A stretch of DNA of 64,000 nucleotides from Microbacterium sp. ABRD28 (GTDB lineage: Bacteria > Actinomycetota > Actinomycetes > Actinomycetales > Microbacteriaceae), in assembly GCF_003850245.1 (NCBI RefSeq), contig NZ_CP031015.1, positions 2,294,001 through 2,358,000 on the forward strand, in the 5' to 3' direction. Shown in pieces: positions 37,902-45,959 of this stretch. Each line of letters opens with the position of its first letter. Position 1 is the stretch's first letter. Under the pieces are notes generated by a model. The model was not told the origin of the DNA and ran no database searches. It was given only the letters and a program-made list of their open reading frames with translations. The position numbers and the translations under genes were made by a program.

Positions 37902-38804
37902 TCACGCGGCTTGCAGCGCGCCGACGACCTCGTCGGCCACGACGGCACCACCCTCGGGGGTCAGCAGGATCGAGTAGTGGTTGAAGCCCGCGACGCGCCG
38001 GTGGGAGATGGCAGGTCGTTCTCGGACGACCGCCGAAAGATGGTCGGGCGCGTAGAGCCCCGGCTCCTCGTCTCGCAGGCCTCGCGGAACAGTGAGCAGC
38101 CTGGTCGGGTGCCCGAGCGCGTCCACGGCGGCGCGCAGAGCCGATCCCGTCGTGAGATCGAGGGTGTCCTCGATCGTGACGGCCTCGCTCGTCGCGGGTC
38201 GCAGCGCGCCGTCACCGGCGTCGAGGAGGTCGTAGCGGAAGTAGTCCTCGAGCTCCGGCGTCCACGGCGGCGGAAAGGCCGGGTGCACGCGCCAGAAGCG
38301 CAGGTAGTCGGCCTCGTCGTCGAACCTCATGCGGAGTCGCGCGGCCGTGGGTCCGAGGATCGCGGCGACGGTCTCCTCTGGCGAGAGCCCCACGGGCGCC
38401 TGCAGGGGCAGGCCGCCGTCGACGAGCAGCAGCCGATCGAGGAGATCCGGATGCCGGTGGGCCAGCACCACCGAGACAAAGCCGCCCATCGAGTGACCGA
38501 CGACGACGGGCACCCGTCCCGAGGTCTCGGCGAGGACGAGGGCGAGATCGTCGGCGTGGCGGGCCATGCCGGCGGGGCGGGCTGCGGTGCTGCGGCCGCG
38601 GCCGCGCAGGTCGGGCGCGATGATCCGGACCCCGGGCAGCCTCTCGACGGTGTGCGCCCACACGCGGTGGGACGACGTCACACCGTGGACCGCCAGAATC
38701 TCTCCGCGCACAGGTCCGGTCGGTTCCCACACCCCGACACGGAGGGCACCCCCGGGAACGGGGACATCGCGAGTGCGATAGCGGTGGAAACGATGCGCGT
38801 TCAT
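37902..38804 (-). CDS. Alpha/beta hydrolase
   Basis: A 300 aa esterase-fold protein. The oxyanion-hole motif is LAVHGVTSSHRVW, the nucleophile elbow VVGHSMGGF (Ser about 113), with an acid in the cap-following strand and the catalytic His in GFNHYSIL. The ATG overlaps the stop of the 3-hydroxybutyrate dehydrogenase gene as ATGA, so the two are coupled. A role in hydrolysing 3-hydroxybutyrate esters or oligomers fits that context, but the fold alone does not show substrate. 3-oxoadipate enol-lactonase is a less likely alternative. Confidence 0.88.
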   Translation of the reverse strand: MNAHRFHRYRTRDVPVPGGALRVGVWEPTGPVRGEILAVHGVTSSHRVWAHTVERLPGVRIIAPDLRGRGRSTAARPAGMARHADDLALVLAETSGRVPVVVGHSMGGFVSVVLAHRHPDLLDRLLLVDGGLPLQAPVGLSPEETVAAILGPTAARLRMRFDDEADYLRFWRVHPAFPPPWTPELEDYFRYDLLDAGDGALRPATSEAVTIEDTLDLTTGSALRAAVDALGHPTRLLTVPRGLRDEEPGLYAPDHLSAVVRERPAISHRRVAGFNHYSILLTPEGGAVVADEVVGALQAA

Positions 38805-39553
38805 CGCGCGGTCCAGCCGCCGTCCATCGTGTAGGAGGCCCCCGTGACCATGCCTGCGCTGTCGCCGACCAGCCATCCCACGAGGGAGGCGACCTCCTCG
38901 GGCTCGATGAGGCGCTTGACCGCCGTCTCGGTGAGCATGATCTTCTCGATCACCTCGTCTTCGCCGATGCCGTGGAGCCGAGCCTGGTCGGCGATCTGTC
39001 GCTCGACCAGGGGCGTTCGAACGTAGGCGGGACTGACGCAGTTGCTCGTCACGCCGGAGCGGGCGCCCTCGAGCGCCGTGACCTTCGACAGGCCCTCGAG
39101 TCCGTGCTTGGCCGTGACGTAGGCCGACTTGAATGCGCTCGCACGCAGGCCGTGGACGCTGGAGATGTTGATGATGCGCCCCCATCCCCGCCGGGACATC
39201 CCGGGCAGTGCCGCCCGGATGAGCAGGAAGGGACACTCGACCATGAGCCGCTGGATGTGCCGGAAGTCCTCCGGCAGGAAATCGACGATCGGGTTGACCC
39301 GCTGCATCCCGACGTTGTTGACCAGGATGTCGACATCCAGCCGGACGTCCTCCAGGGCAGCGGTGTCGGCCAGGTCGACCACCCATGGCTCGGCTCCCAG
39401 CTCCTCAGCCACCGCCTCGGTCTGGTAGACGTGGTGATCGGCGACGATGACATGTGCGCCGCGGCGGCGGAACTCTTTCACGCAGGCCAGCCCGATGCCG
39501 CTTGCGCCGCCTGTGACGACGGCGCGCTTTCCGTGCAGGTCGCTGTCTGTCAT
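38801..39553 (-). CDS. 3-hydroxybutyrate dehydrogenase, SDR family
   Basis: NAD-dependent short-chain dehydrogenase, 250 aa, predicted to oxidise (R)-3-hydroxybutyrate to acetoacetate. The cofactor motif is VVTGGASGIGLA and NNVG is present. The catalytic Ser is in INISSVHGLRA and YxxxK is SAYVTAKHG. The segments SNCVSPAYVRTPLVERQI and the late LTETAVKRLIEPEEVA are closely BDH-like. ATG 39553 has AAGGAG 5-6 nt upstream. It feeds the CoA-transferase and thiolase encoded 2-5 kb away. Confidence 0.9.
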   Translation of the reverse strand: MTDSDLHGKRAVVTGGASGIGLACVKEFRRRGAHVIVADHHVYQTEAVAEELGAEPWVVDLADTAALEDVRLDVDILVNNVGMQRVNPIVDFLPEDFRHIQRLMVECPFLLIRAALPGMSRRGWGRIINISSVHGLRASAFKSAYVTAKHGLEGLSKVTALEGARSGVTSNCVSPAYVRTPLVERQIADQARLHGIGEDEVIEKIMLTETAVKRLIEPEEVASLVGWLVGDSAGMVTGASYTMDGGWTAR

Positions 39554-39631
39554 CCCGGCTCCTTCGCTCGCCGGCGCCGGCTCGAGCGGCACCCGACCTC
39601 AGCGTAGGACGTCGACGGGGAGGGACACACG

Positions 39632-39657
39632 AAACGCCCCGGCGAACCAGGGCGTTT
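39632..39657 (-). terminator. Terminator downstream of tRNA-Lys
   Basis: An 8-bp stem (AAACGCCC with GGGCGTTT) lies 11 bp beyond the 3' end of tRNA-Lys on the minus strand. Confidence 0.7.
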
Positions 39658-39667
39658 GGTGAGGTGG

Positions 39668-39740
39668 TGCGCCCCCAGGGACTTGAACCCTGAACCCACT
39701 GATTAAGAGTCAGTTGCTCTGCCGATTGAGCTAGAGGCGC
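39668..39740 (-). tRNA. tRNA-Lys (CTT)
   Basis: A 73-nt cloverleaf on the minus strand. The acceptor stem is GCGCCTC/GGGGCGC (one G-U) with discriminator A. The anticodon loop CTCTTAA gives CTT, the D-arm has AGCTCAATCGGCAGAGC, and the T-arm GGTTCAAGTCC. CCA is not encoded. Confidence 0.96.
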
Positions 39741-39831
39741 GAATCCGGTCGCAGCGATACAGGCCCGCGAACCGAGGGTCAACATTACCATCACGATGTC
39801 GCCACGGTGAAATCCGACCGCGCGCGCCACC

Positions 39832-39837
39832 TATCCT
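39832..39837 (+). promoter_or_regulatory. -10 element of leaderless hisN-like transcript
   Basis: TATCCT lies 7 nt before the GTG at 39845. Confidence 0.45.
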
Positions 39838-39844
39838 TGAGAGT

Positions 39845-40690
39845 GTGACCCTGCCGCCTGCGGATAGCGTTTTCGACACCCCTCACGACGGGGACCTCAC
39901 CGAGGATCTCGCCCTCGCCCTGCGCCTGGCCGACGTCGCCGATGCGGTGTCGATGTCTCGCTTCGACGCCGCCGATCTCGACGTGCGCACGAAAGCCGAC
40001 GCCAGTCACGTCACCGAAGCCGACCTCGCCACCGAACAGGCCATCCGCGGGGTCCTCGCGGAGGAACGGCCGGACGACGACGTGTTCGGCGAAGAATTCG
40101 GCTCCTCGGGCACCGGTGTCCGACGCTGGGTCATCGACCCGATCGACGGCACCGCGAACTACCTCCGGGGCGTGCCGATGTGGTCGACGCTCATCGCGCT
40201 GACGGTCGACGGCGTGCCGCGCGTCGGCGTCGTCAGTCAGCCCGCGATCGCCCGGCGCTGGTGGGCGGCCAGCGGTCTCGGCGCCTGGACGAACGCCGCC
40301 GACGGCAGTCCGCGGCGCCTCGCCGCGTCATCCGTCGACTCCCTGACCGAAGCGAGCGTGAGCTTCCAGAGCATCGGCCAGTGGCGGGAGGCCGGTCAGC
40401 TGGCGGCCCTCGAGAGACTGACCGCGGCAGTGTGGCGCGATCGCGGCTACGGCGATGCCTGGCCGTACATGCTGCTGGCGGAGGGCCGCTTGGAATTCGT
40501 CGCCGAGTTCGGCGTGCAGGAGTACGACATCGCCGCGCTCGTGCCCATCGTCCACGAAGCCGGCGGGCGGTTCACTGATTTCACCGGCGCGGAAACGCTG
40601 ACCGCCGGGTCGTCGCTGGCCACGAACGGCTCGCTTCACCAGACCTTCCTCGACCTGCTGCACTCCCCCACCCCGGAGATCGATCGATGA
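39845..40690 (+). CDS. hisN: Inositol monophosphatase family protein, probably histidinol-phosphatase
   Basis: A 281 aa Mg-dependent, Li-sensitive-type phosphatase. Metal site 1 is formed by EEFGSSG and the WVIDPIDGTANYLRGVP motif; metal site 2 by GYGDAWPYMLLAEGR. The GDAWPY wording and length resemble actinobacterial HisN, which completes histidine synthesis, rather than SuhB-type inositol phosphatase. GTG start without Shine-Dalgarno. It is ATGA-coupled to the lipoprotein gene downstream, which no histidine pathway explains. Confidence 0.85.
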   Translation: MTLPPADSVFDTPHDGDLTEDLALALRLADVADAVSMSRFDAADLDVRTKADASHVTEADLATEQAIRGVLAEERPDDDVFGEEFGSSGTGVRRWVIDPIDGTANYLRGVPMWSTLIALTVDGVPRVGVVSQPAIARRWWAASGLGAWTNAADGSPRRLAASSVDSLTEASVSFQSIGQWREAGQLAALERLTAAVWRDRGYGDAWPYMLLAEGRLEFVAEFGVQEYDIAALVPIVHEAGGRFTDFTGAETLTAGSSLATNGSLHQTFLDLLHSPTPEIDR

Positions 40691-41262
40691 CCTCTGCCCT
40701 TCGCCGCCTCTTCGCCGGCGGCGCGCTCACCGTCGCGCTGTTCGCTCTCACTGCGTGTGCGGCGGAGACCGGGGACGCCCAGCCCTCGCCGCCGCCGTCG
40801 CCGGTGGCTTCCTCGCCCACGGCTGAACCCTCGACGCCGCCCACCGAAGAACCCGCGCCGGTCACCGACCCGACGTGCGAGACGATCATCCCCGAGACCA
40901 CGGTCGCCGATTACGACAGCGTGGGCTGGAGCGCCCAGGCCTCGCCGTTCACCATCACCGGTGAGGAGATCCCGGGCGGCATCGAATGCGTCTGGGCGAA
41001 TTTCGACGGTCCGGCCAGCGACCAGCTCCACATCTACGGCTGGGCTCCGATCGATGAGGCGACGGCCGACGAGGCGCGGGCGCGCCTTCAGGCGGAGGGA
41101 TGGACGGTCGAAGACGATCCGGAGGGGGTGTACGTCACCGAGCCGGCCGAAACGGCGGTGGCCACCGATGAGAACGGATACGGCATCACCTACTACTTCC
41201 AGGCGGGAACGGTGAAGATCGCCGACACCAAGCAGAGCATCCTCCTGATCGAATGGGGATGA
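40687..41262 (+). CDS. Secreted lipoprotein of unknown function
   Basis: A 191 aa lipoprotein. The signal peptide ends in the lipobox LTAC (Cys24). A Pro/Ser/Thr/Glu-rich spacer follows (about 30-63), then a compact domain of about 120 residues with a pair of cysteines (in PTCETIIPE and IECVWANF) that could form a disulfide. I do not recognise the domain. It is coupled by ATGA overlaps to hisN before and to the acetolactate decarboxylase after it. Confidence 0.8.
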   Translation: MTSALRRLFAGGALTVALFALTACAAETGDAQPSPPPSPVASSPTAEPSTPPTEEPAPVTDPTCETIIPETTVADYDSVGWSAQASPFTITGEEIPGGIECVWANFDGPASDQLHIYGWAPIDEATADEARARLQAEGWTVEDDPEGVYVTEPAETAVATDENGYGITYYFQAGTVKIADTKQSILLIEWG

Positions 41263-42011
41263 AGACGCCCGGGCGGATCTCTGCCGGCGCCGTGACGCAG
41301 TTCGCGGTGCTCGACGCGCTTCTGGCCGGCGCGTACGCGTCCGGGATGCCGGTCGCGGATGCGCTCCGACACGGCGACTTCGGGATCGGATGCTGCGATC
41401 GCCTGGGGGGCGAGGTGGTCATCGTCGACGGGATGGCGTACGCATGCACGGTCGACGGACCACCCCATCGCATGACCGGCGAGGATGTCCTTCCCTTCGC
41501 CGACGTGTGTGCCGAGCCCTCCGTGACCCCCGTGCCCACCGGTCCTGCGGACCTCGCGATCCTCACCTCGCTCGTGGAGGCCTCGACGGTGAGCCGCAAT
41601 CTCTTCCACTCCGTCCGCGTCGACGGCGAGTTCGGGACGATCCGGGTTCGGGCGACACGGCGCGAGCACTTCCCGCTCCGCCCTCTCGCGGAGGTCGCTG
41701 ACGAGCAGGTCGAAACCGTGCTGACGGACGTCGAGGGGACGCTGGTCGGCTTCTGGGCCCCGTCGATCTATCAGGGGATCGCCGTCGCAGGGCTGCACGT
41801 TCACTTCCTCGCAGCCGATCGCCACGCCGGAGGCCACGTTCTGGACCTCACGCTCAGCGAGGGCGCCCTCACGGTCGGCGCCTTCGCGCGATTCAACCTC
41901 GTTCTGCCCACGGATCCGGGCTTCCTCGCATCGGAGCTCACTCACGACGAGGACCATCGGATCGTCGCGGTCGAGGGAGGCGCCGCTCGCTCTTCGAGTC
42001 GTCAGCGGTAG
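41259..42011 (+). CDS. Alpha-acetolactate decarboxylase
   Basis: Zinc enzyme converting 2-acetolactate to acetoin, family BudA/AlsD. The 250 aa protein shows the N-terminal block QFAVLDALLAGAYASG and LRHGDFGIGCCDRLGGEVV. The arginine in FGTIRVRATRREHFPLRPL, the metal ligands in LHVHFLAADRHAGGHVLD, and a Glu in TLSEGAL complete the active site. It would divert acetolactate made by acetolactate synthase away from valine. I chose ATG 41259 for the ATGA overlap with the lipoprotein; ATG 41253 is the alternative. Why it sits behind hisN is not evident. Confidence 0.9.
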   Translation: MKTPGRISAGAVTQFAVLDALLAGAYASGMPVADALRHGDFGIGCCDRLGGEVVIVDGMAYACTVDGPPHRMTGEDVLPFADVCAEPSVTPVPTGPADLAILTSLVEASTVSRNLFHSVRVDGEFGTIRVRATRREHFPLRPLAEVADEQVETVLTDVEGTLVGFWAPSIYQGIAVAGLHVHFLAADRHAGGHVLDLTLSEGALTVGAFARFNLVLPTDPGFLASELTHDEDHRIVAVEGGAARSSSRQR

Positions 42012-42283
42012 GGATTGGCGGAGCCGGACACGGCCTTCCCGTCCGCTGTGTCGGCCCGGCCAGCGGCGAAGCCGCGATCCCAGGCGTCACCTCGCTCCTC
42101 GAGATCGCGCGAAAGGGCGTCCAGCCTGAGCACACGCTGCGCGAAACGCACCCACTCCCCCCACGTCGCCTCGCACAGCGCACCCTCGGCGGGCGTCATC
42201 GTCAGCCGCCAGCGCTCCGGCGCTTCCGCCGGAGCGAACTGCAGCGGGCCGACACGAGTGGGTTCTCGGCGGGGATCGGGCAC
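42002..42283 (-). CDS. Hypothetical protein (93 aa)
   Basis: Not recognised. A soluble, charged 93-residue protein with a WxEWVRFAQRVLRLDALSR helix and a C-terminal RGFAAGRADTADGKAV segment. GTG 42283 has GAGGAGG 6 nt upstream, strong support for a real gene. Its 3' end overlaps the 3' end of the convergent acetolactate decarboxylase gene by 10 bp. Confidence 0.7.
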   Translation of the reverse strand: MPDPRREPTRVGPLQFAPAEAPERWRLTMTPAEGALCEATWGEWVRFAQRVLRLDALSRDLEERGDAWDRGFAAGRADTADGKAVSGSANPYR

Positions 42284-42331
42284 GGCATCCTCCTCGGGTG
42301 GGAACCCTTCGAGCATGCCGCACCGCCCGGG

Positions 42332-43093
42332 TCAATCGCCGTGTGCCCGGGGCGCGTCGACCAGCTCCGCCAGCGCTCTTTCAGGAAGGGCGATCCACCC
42401 TTCGACGCGCGCGAGGTGCGCCGCGTCGGGGGGAGCGGGAATCGTGGCGCCGATCGCGTGCGCACGGGCGTTGAGTGCTGCCACGACGGCGTCGAAGGCG
42501 TCGGCCGACCGCAGCATGTCGGCTTCGATCGCGGTCGGGATGCGCAGCCACGGCGCGGCGGCGGTCAGCGTCGAGACCGCCTCACGCCGCGCGGCGGGGT
42601 CGACCTTGTACGCCGGGACGGCGATCCCCCACAGGCGCAGCGCGGCGGCGGGATAGACCTCGACCAGGACGCCCGCTCCCGACCGATCGACGGACACGCC
42701 CGCCGCGCTGAACAGCGCGGTGAGCTCCGCGCAGCGCATCGCGGTCAGCCCGAGCCGATCGGTGGCGACGCTGAGCGGCCACCGCCCCGTTCGCTCGCGC
42801 ACGACGCGGTCGGTATGCCGATAGGCGAGACGGCGTCGCCATTCCAGACCCGAGTCTGTGCCGGACGGCGGCTCCCCCCGCGCGTGCTGCGAGACGAACT
42901 CGACGAAGTCGACCGGCCATCCCAGGGCGCAATCGATACCGACCGACGCCGCGCCGCGCGCACCGGAGACGATGTCGCGGTCGCCGATCCCGACGACGAG
43001 CGCGGTCACGTCGGCGGTCGGGCCACGCCAGTCGATCACGGCCATCGCGGTGCCCTGGGGGGAGGCTGCGAGGTCGACTCCGACGGTCTGCAC
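42332..43093 (-). CDS. DUF429 domain protein (predicted RNase H-like fold)
   Basis: A 253 aa DUF429 protein. The N-terminal VGVDLAASPQGTA strand-turn and the later VGIDCALGWP supply the acidic residues expected of an RNase H-like active site. VEVYPAAALRLWG and RSADAFDAVVAAL near the end are family motifs. DUF429 proteins are predicted nucleases, but no member function is assigned here. GTG start preceded by TAGCGT at 6 nt, so leaderless. Confidence 0.85.
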   Translation of the reverse strand: MQTVGVDLAASPQGTAMAVIDWRGPTADVTALVVGIGDRDIVSGARGAASVGIDCALGWPVDFVEFVSQHARGEPPSGTDSGLEWRRRLAYRHTDRVVRERTGRWPLSVATDRLGLTAMRCAELTALFSAAGVSVDRSGAGVLVEVYPAAALRLWGIAVPAYKVDPAARREAVSTLTAAAPWLRIPTAIEADMLRSADAFDAVVAALNARAHAIGATIPAPPDAAHLARVEGWIALPERALAELVDAPRAHGD

Positions 43094-43099
43094 ACGCCC

Positions 43100-43105
43100 A
43101 CGCTA
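43100..43105 (-). promoter_or_regulatory. -10 element of leaderless DUF429 transcript
   Basis: TAGCGT lies 6 nt before the GTG at 43093, which has no ribosome-binding site. Confidence 0.5.
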
Positions 43106-43200
43106 CCGACCGAGTTCGTCCCCTTCGCGCCGAGGGGGTGCGAAGCCGCGCTACGGTTTCCTCACACGCCCGGCTCGGCGATTCGGGAGGCATGAAACGG

Positions 43201-44571
43201 ATGGGTTTCGACCACGCCATCGTCATCGGCGCAGGCATCGGCGGTCTTCTCTCCGCTGCGGCGCTGTCGCGCCGGTTCGGCAGCGTCACCGTCATCGAGC
43301 GCGACAGGCTGCCCGACGTGCCCCTCCATCGCCGGGGCGTTCCCCAGGATGAGCAGATGCATGCCATCCTCGCGATCGGGCAGGAGTCGTTCGAAGACCT
43401 CGTTCCCGGTGTGGCTGGCGAATTCCTCCGAGCCGGAGCGGCCTGGTACGACTCTCCTCGGGGAATCGCGAGCCTGAGCTCGCAGGGGTGGGCCGCCCGC
43501 GGTCCCAGTGAAGCGTGGATCTACGGCATCCGCCGCGTGGTCCTCGAAGACGCCCTCCGCCGCAAGGTCACCGAGATCCCGCAGGTGCGCATCGTGGAGG
43601 GCCAGGTCGTGGGACTGCACCCAGGAGGCGAGGACGCCGTGAGAGGCATCGTCCTCAAGGGAATCGGCAGACCACATCTCCACGCCGACCTCGTCGTGGA
43701 CGCGTCGGGCCGTACCTCGCACGCGTCGGACTGGCTGGCGGAGCTCGGATTCGTCCCGCCGCCCGAGCAGGAGATCGTGAACACGGTGAGCTACGCCACC
43801 GCCGTCGTCCGACTCGCCCCGGGGACCCTCCGCGACGACATCCAGGGCTACCTCATCCCGCCATTGCCCGAGAGCCCTCACGGGGCGGTCCTGCTGCCAT
43901 GCGACAACGGTCTCCACCAGATCGTCGCGCTGTCGCAGTCCGACAGTCCGCCGCCGGCGACGCGCGAGCGCCTCATCGCCCACCTCGAGGCGGTGAGATC
44001 ACCCGTAGTCGCCGAGGCTGCGCGCCGAGCGGACTTTCTGGGCGATCCCAAACCGTTCCGCATCCGTGGGTCGCGTCGGCGCCGGTTCGAAGACATGCCC
44101 GTGCACCCCGATGGATTCGTGGCCATCGGCGATGCGGTGCTCGCCCTGAACCCCATCTACGGTCAGGGGATGTCGGTTGCTGCGGTCGAGGCGCGGACGA
44201 TGCGCGACATCCTGCTCGAGACGGCGGATGCCACGGGGGCCGCGGGACGCATCCAGGAGGCTTTCCGCCCGACTCTCGACTTCGTCTTCGATTCCGTCGT
44301 CCGAAGCGACGGTGTCTTTCCGGGCGCGATGCTGCACGGGCTGGAGCGGCCCGCCGCACCGAAGTCCCGCGTGCTCGGCGCCCTGGCGACCGAGGACTGG
44401 AAGACGGCGGTGGCGCTGCGATACGCCGGTCACTACTTCAGTGCCGAGCCGCTGCAGGCCCCCGAGATCCGCAGCCGCGCTCGCGCCTGGGCCGCCAGCG
44501 GCCGAAAGCCCCGCAGACACGATCCGCGAGACATCCCGCGGGCCTTCGACGGGGCACCGCTGCCGCGATAG
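43201..44571 (+). CDS. FAD-dependent oxidoreductase (monooxygenase/hydroxylase type)
   Basis: A 456 aa flavoprotein. The N-terminal FAD Rossmann motif is AIVIGAGIGGLLSAAAL. The middle motif is LVVDASGRTSHASDWL, and the second FAD motif is FVAIGDAVLALNPIYGQGMSV, as in p-hydroxybenzoate-hydroxylase-like enzymes. No membrane segment is seen, and the substrate is unknown. Two adjacent starts exist: ATG 43192 has GGGAGG only 1 nt away, ATG 43201 has it at 10 nt. It precedes a flavin amine oxidase by 41 bp, and the two may act in one pathway. Confidence 0.85.
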   Translation: MGFDHAIVIGAGIGGLLSAAALSRRFGSVTVIERDRLPDVPLHRRGVPQDEQMHAILAIGQESFEDLVPGVAGEFLRAGAAWYDSPRGIASLSSQGWAARGPSEAWIYGIRRVVLEDALRRKVTEIPQVRIVEGQVVGLHPGGEDAVRGIVLKGIGRPHLHADLVVDASGRTSHASDWLAELGFVPPPEQEIVNTVSYATAVVRLAPGTLRDDIQGYLIPPLPESPHGAVLLPCDNGLHQIVALSQSDSPPPATRERLIAHLEAVRSPVVAEAARRADFLGDPKPFRIRGSRRRRFEDMPVHPDGFVAIGDAVLALNPIYGQGMSVAAVEARTMRDILLETADATGAAGRIQEAFRPTLDFVFDSVVRSDGVFPGAMLHGLERPAAPKSRVLGALATEDWKTAVALRYAGHYFSAEPLQAPEIRSRARAWAASGRKPRRHDPRDIPRAFDGAPLPR

Positions 44572-44612
44572 CGTCGAAGGCACGCGGCGTCGATCGCGGA
44601 CAGGAGGCGGCG

Positions 44613-45941
44613 ATGGAGCACGTGGACACGATCGTGGTGGGGGCTGGGGTCGCCGGGCTGACCGCCGCGAGACTGCTGCGGGCAGCCGGCCAGCGGGTCA
44701 TCGTGCTCGAGGCCCGTGAGCGCGTCGGCGGCAGGGTTCACACTGCCCGCGCCGGTGGGCGGGTGACCGATCTCGGAGCATCCTGGATCCATGGGATCAC
44801 CGACTCCCCGGTTGCCGACGCCGCCCGCGCGTTCGGCATGCGGATGACGGAGTTCACCGTCGGCAGCTTCCAACCCGATGGCCGCCCGATCGCGTATCAC
44901 TCTCCGGATGGCACACGGATGCCGGAAGAAGCGGCGGCCGCCTTCGCCGCCGACGTCCGCACCGTGGACCAGCGTCTTCTGGAGGTCATCGCCCGATCGG
45001 GGCCCGGGGACTCGTACCGCGACGTGACCGAACGCGCCATCGCCGATCAGGGGTGGGATTCCGAGCGCGCCCTCCGAGTGAGGGAATTCGTCGAGCATCG
45101 CACGGAGGAGCAGTACGGAGCGTGGATCGAAGACCTCGCCGCCCACGGCCTGGACGACGATCAGGTCGAGGGCGATGAGGTGGTGTTCCCCGACGGATAC
45201 GACCGCCTCCCCGCTCACCTCGCCGAAGGTCTCGACGTGCGCCTCGGTCACGTCGTGACCCGAGTCGCCTGGCACGCGTCGGGCGTCGACGTGACGAGCG
45301 ACCGGGGCACGGTGACGGCCGCGGCGGCGGTGGTCACCGTCCCCGTGGGGGTGCTGCAGTCCGCGTCGTTCACCTTCGACCCGCCCCTTCCGCCCGCCGT
45401 CGCGGAGCCACTGGCGCGGCTGCGGATGAACGCCTTCGAGAAGGTGTTCCTGCGTTTTCCGACACGGTTCTGGGGCGACGGTGTCTACGCCGTGAGACAG
45501 CAGGGACCCGAGGGACGGCGCTGGCACTCGTGGTACGACCTCACGCCGCTGCACGATGAACCGACGCTCCTGACGTTCGCCGCCGGGCCCGCGGCGAGGG
45601 AGATCCGCGCCTGGAGTCACGATGAGATCGTCGCATCGGTCATGGAGCAGCTTCGGAGACTCTTCCCCGGAGCGCCCGACCCGGTGGACGTGGAGATCAC
45701 CGACTGGCAGGGCGACCCCTTCAGCCACGGGTCCTACGCGTACATGACGGTGGGGTCTGTCACGAGCGACCACGACGACCTCGCCGCGCCCGTCGGCGGC
45801 GTGCTCCACCTCGCAGGCGAGGCGACGTGGACGGATGATCCCGCCACTGTCACCGCGGCGATGTGCTCCGGCCATCGTGCGGCCGAGCGTGTCCTCGGAA
45901 GGCACGTCGCGATGGAGAGCGTCTGGAACACCGCGTTCTGA
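44613..45941 (+). CDS. Flavin monoamine oxidase family protein
   Basis: A 442 aa FAD-dependent amine oxidase. The dinucleotide motif is IVVGAGVAGLTAARLLRAAG, and LEARERVGGRVHT is the classical second motif. DLGASWIHGI lines the substrate site. VTVPVGVLQS and the C-terminal FAD block LHLAGEATWTDDPATVTAA follow. Length and motifs point to polyamine- or monoamine-oxidase-like enzymes, likely releasing an aldehyde, ammonia and hydrogen peroxide. AGGAGG lies 5 nt before the ATG. Substrate unknown. Confidence 0.9.
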   Translation: MEHVDTIVVGAGVAGLTAARLLRAAGQRVIVLEARERVGGRVHTARAGGRVTDLGASWIHGITDSPVADAARAFGMRMTEFTVGSFQPDGRPIAYHSPDGTRMPEEAAAAFAADVRTVDQRLLEVIARSGPGDSYRDVTERAIADQGWDSERALRVREFVEHRTEEQYGAWIEDLAAHGLDDDQVEGDEVVFPDGYDRLPAHLAEGLDVRLGHVVTRVAWHASGVDVTSDRGTVTAAAAVVTVPVGVLQSASFTFDPPLPPAVAEPLARLRMNAFEKVFLRFPTRFWGDGVYAVRQQGPEGRRWHSWYDLTPLHDEPTLLTFAAGPAAREIRAWSHDEIVASVMEQLRRLFPGAPDPVDVEITDWQGDPFSHGSYAYMTVGSVTSDHDDLAAPVGGVLHLAGEATWTDDPATVTAAMCSGHRAAERVLGRHVAMESVWNTAF

Positions 45942-45959
45942 CGACGGCCGGCGGCGTGA

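Noticed and set aside
39668..39740. tRNA-Lys as an integration site
   Set aside because: No integrase, no repeated tRNA 3' end and no truncated gene next to it; the downstream hairpin is an ordinary terminator.
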